Assembly (NCBI GenBank): GCA_009923475.1
Contig: RFTM01000047.1
Span: forward strand, 1 to 9,037
From: Gammaproteobacteria bacterium
GTDB lineage: Bacteria; Pseudomonadota; Gammaproteobacteria; Steroidobacterales; Steroidobacteraceae
Direction: 5' to 3'
Length of the DNA: 9,037 bases
Shown here: positions 6,767 to 9,037 of the stretch, piece after piece
Numbering within the stretch: position 1 is the stretch's first letter
How the letters are laid out: each line of letters opens with the position of its first letter
The notes under the pieces: generated by a model
Database searches by the model: none
Told to the model about the DNA's origin: nothing
The model's input: the letters and a program-made list of their open reading frames with translations, nothing else
Program-made: the position numbers and the translations under genes

Positions 6767-7968
6767 ACGCGGACCTCGACAAGCTGCTGCCCTACCCCTT
6801 CGAACGCCTCGCGGCGCTGAAGGCGTCGGTGGCGCCGCCCGACGGTCTCGGGCACATCGCGCTCTCGATCGGCGAACCGAAGCATGCGCCGCCGGCGTTC
6901 GTGCTCGACGAACTGCGGCGCTCGATGGCGGGCTTCGGCAGCTACCCCACCACCGCCGGCTCGCCGGAGCTGCGCGCGGCCTGCGGCCGTTGGCTGGAGC
7001 GGCGTTTCGGCTTCGCGGCGGGCAGCATCGCCGAGCGGCAGGTGCTGCCGGTCAACGGCACGCGCGAGGCCTTGTTCGCGGTCGCGCAGGCCGTGGTCGA
7101 CCGCGGCGCGGCGCGCGGCGGCGCGCCGCTCGTCGCCATGCCGAACCCGTTCTACCAGATCTACGAAGGCGCGGCGCTGCTCGCCGGCGCCGAGCCGCTC
7201 TTCATCGACACCCGCGCCGCGGACGGCTTCCTGCCCGACCTCGATGCGGTGCCGCCCGCGGCCTGGGACCGCTGCCAGCTGCTCTATCTCTGCAACCCCG
7301 GCAACCCGGCGGGCGCGGTGATGGACGTCGCGCTGCTGCGCCGCATCCTCGAGCTCGCCGAACGCCACGACTTCGTGGTCGCCGCCGACGAGTGCTACGC
7401 CGACATCTATCCCGACGAGTCGGCGCCGCCGCCGTCGCTGCTCAGCGCGGCGCTCGCGATGGGCGATGCCGCCTTCCGGCGCTGCCTCGTGTTCCACAGC
7501 CTCTCCAAGCGCTCGAGCCTGCCCGGCCTGCGCTCGGGCTTCGTCGCGGGCGATGCGCGGCTGCTCGAGCGTTTCCTGCTGTACCGCACCTACCACGGCT
7601 GCTCGATGCCGCTGCCCGTGCAGCTCGCCAGCATCGCCGCCTGGGGCGACGACGCGCACGCGCGGGCCAACCGCGCGCTCTACCGCGAGAAGTTCGCGCG
7701 CGTGGTGCCGGTCCTCGCACCGCACCTCGACGTGCAGGCGCCCGCCGGGGGCTTCTATCTCTGGCCGGACACCGGCCGCGACGACGAGGCCTTCGTGCGC
7801 GACCTCTACGCGCGCAAGAACGTCACCGTGGTGCCCGGTTCCTACCTCGCGCGCGACGCGGGCGCCGGCAACCCCGGCGCCGGCCGCGTGCGCATCTCGC
7901 TGGTGGCCGAGGTCGACGAGTGCGTCGAGGCCGCCCACCGCATCGCCGACTTCATGCAAGGACGCTGA
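6763..7968 (+). CDS. dapC: Succinyldiaminopimelate aminotransferase (PLP, class I/II)
   Basis: PLP-dependent fold-type I aminotransferase expected to make N-succinyl-LL-2,6-diaminopimelate from N-succinyl-2-amino-6-oxopimelate and glutamate, in the succinylase branch of DAP/lysine synthesis. Its 401 residues show [11 protein letters not shown] (34-44), [12 protein letters not shown] (60-71), the cofactor-binding CNPGNPAG (177-184, N178), [10 protein letters not shown] (207-216, D209 and Y212) and [15 protein letters not shown] (246-260), with K249 as the Schiff-base lysine and R258 near the phosphate. R377 in RVRISL is the probable substrate-carboxylate arginine. Class alone would allow other aminotransferases, but the position directly before dapD supports DapC. 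The ATG overlaps the glnD stop (ATGA) and there is no evident Shine-Dalgarno, so it is translationally coupled. In some bacteria ArgD supplies this activity. Confidence 0.9.
   Translation: MNADLDKLLPYPFERLAALKASVAPPDGLGHIALSIGEPKHAPPAFVLDELRRSMAGFGSYPTTAGSPELRAACGRWLERRFGFAAGSIAERQVLPVNGTREALFAVAQAVVDRGAARGGAPLVAMPNPFYQIYEGAALLAGAEPLFIDTRAADGFLPDLDAVPPAAWDRCQLLYLCNPGNPAGAVMDVALLRRILELAERHDFVVAADECYADIYPDESAPPPSLLSAALAMGDAAFRRCLVFHSLSKRSSLPGLRSGFVAGDARLLERFLLYRTYHGCSMPLPVQLASIAAWGDDAHARANRALYREKFARVVPVLAPHLDVQAPAGGFYLWPDTGRDDEAFVRDLYARKNVTVVPGSYLARDAGAGNPGAGRVRISLVAEVDECVEAAHRIADFMQGR
7958..7962 (+). promoter_or_regulatory. dapD ribosome binding site
   Basis: AAGGA within the last codons of dapC, 7 nt before the dapD ATG at 7970. 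It fixes the dapD start and shows that dapD has its own initiation signal despite the 1-nt gap. Confidence 0.7.
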
Positions 7969-7969
7969 C

Positions 7970-8803
<834 letters not shown>

Positions 8804-8809
8804 CCGGCC

Positions 8810-9037
8810 TCAGAAGCTCGCCGTCACCGACGCCGAGAACTTCACGCCCATGTCGTAGCGGTTGAAGTAGACGCGGTTCGGCCCGCGCTCCTGGAACTCC
8901 CGGTACTCGCGGCCGAGCAGGTTGCGCGCCTCGACCTTGAACTCCATCTCCCGGCCGAAGAGCGTCAGGCCCTGACGGGCGACGAAGTCCACCGACAGGC
9001 CCGGCGACTCGTAGATGTCCGGCAGGCCCGCCGCGCC
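8810..9037 (-). CDS. TonB-dependent receptor, C-terminal fragment (gene continues beyond window)
   Basis: Open frame for 75 codons from the right edge to a TGA at 8810; the rest of the gene lies outside. The readable end contains LPDIYESPGLSVDFVARQG, then FKVEARNLLGREYREFQ and a last strand YDMGVKFSASVTASF with a terminal phenylalanine. This pattern (short amphipathic strands, the ARNLLG.EY motif and an aromatic C-terminus for BAM recognition) is that of the last beta-strands of a TonB-dependent outer-membrane receptor barrel. Such receptors import siderophores, cobalamin, sugars or other ligands; the ligand cannot be deduced from this fragment. It converges on dapD with only 6 nt between stop codons. 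A different outer-membrane beta-barrel is possible but less likely. Confidence 0.75.
   Translation of the reverse strand, partial: GAAGLPDIYESPGLSVDFVARQGLTLFGREMEFKVEARNLLGREYREFQERGPNRVYFNRYDMGVKFSASVTASF

Overview
The window is about 9 kb of GC-rich chromosomal housekeeping DNA, close to 70 percent G+C by eye. The gene set and order (frr-pyrH-tsf-rpsB read leftward, divergent from map-glnD-dapC-dapD read rightward, then a leftward TonB-dependent receptor end) are typical of Pseudomonadota. Divergence of map from rpsB and linkage of glnD to dapC/dapD point to a high-GC gammaproteobacterium, possibly near Xanthomonadales or Nevskiales. A betaproteobacterium cannot be excluded from sequence alone.

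Left half, minus strand: rpsB (ribosomal protein S2), tsf (EF-Ts), pyrH (UMP kinase) and frr (ribosome recycling factor, cut off by the window edge) form one translation/nucleotide operon. A sigma70-like promoter with an all-G/C discriminator lies at 3285-3313. It is followed by a leader of about 120 nt that folds into a long, UUCG-capped structure just before the rpsB ribosome binding site. S2 carries an unusual tail of about 90 residues that runs to within 3 nt of tsf. A terminator-like hairpin separates tsf from pyrH.

Middle and right, plus strand: map (methionine aminopeptidase), glnD (PII uridylyltransferase/uridylyl-removing enzyme), dapC (succinyldiaminopimelate aminotransferase) and dapD (tetrahydrodipicolinate N-succinyltransferase) are packed with 4-nt overlaps or a 1-nt gap and are almost certainly one transcript. 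Their likely promoter overlaps the rpsB promoter head to head. The operon joins N-terminal protein maturation, nitrogen-status signalling and two consecutive steps of the succinylase route to meso-diaminopimelate and lysine.

Right edge: dapD ends 6 nt from the stop of a convergent gene whose last 75 codons look like the C-terminal beta-barrel strands of a TonB-dependent outer-membrane receptor.

No mobile element, CRISPR array, tRNA or rRNA was seen. No gene-free stretch exceeds 300 bases; the largest is the 192-bp rpsB/map divergent region, which holds the promoters and the structured leader. The most interesting signals are that leader RNA and the S2 C-terminal extension.
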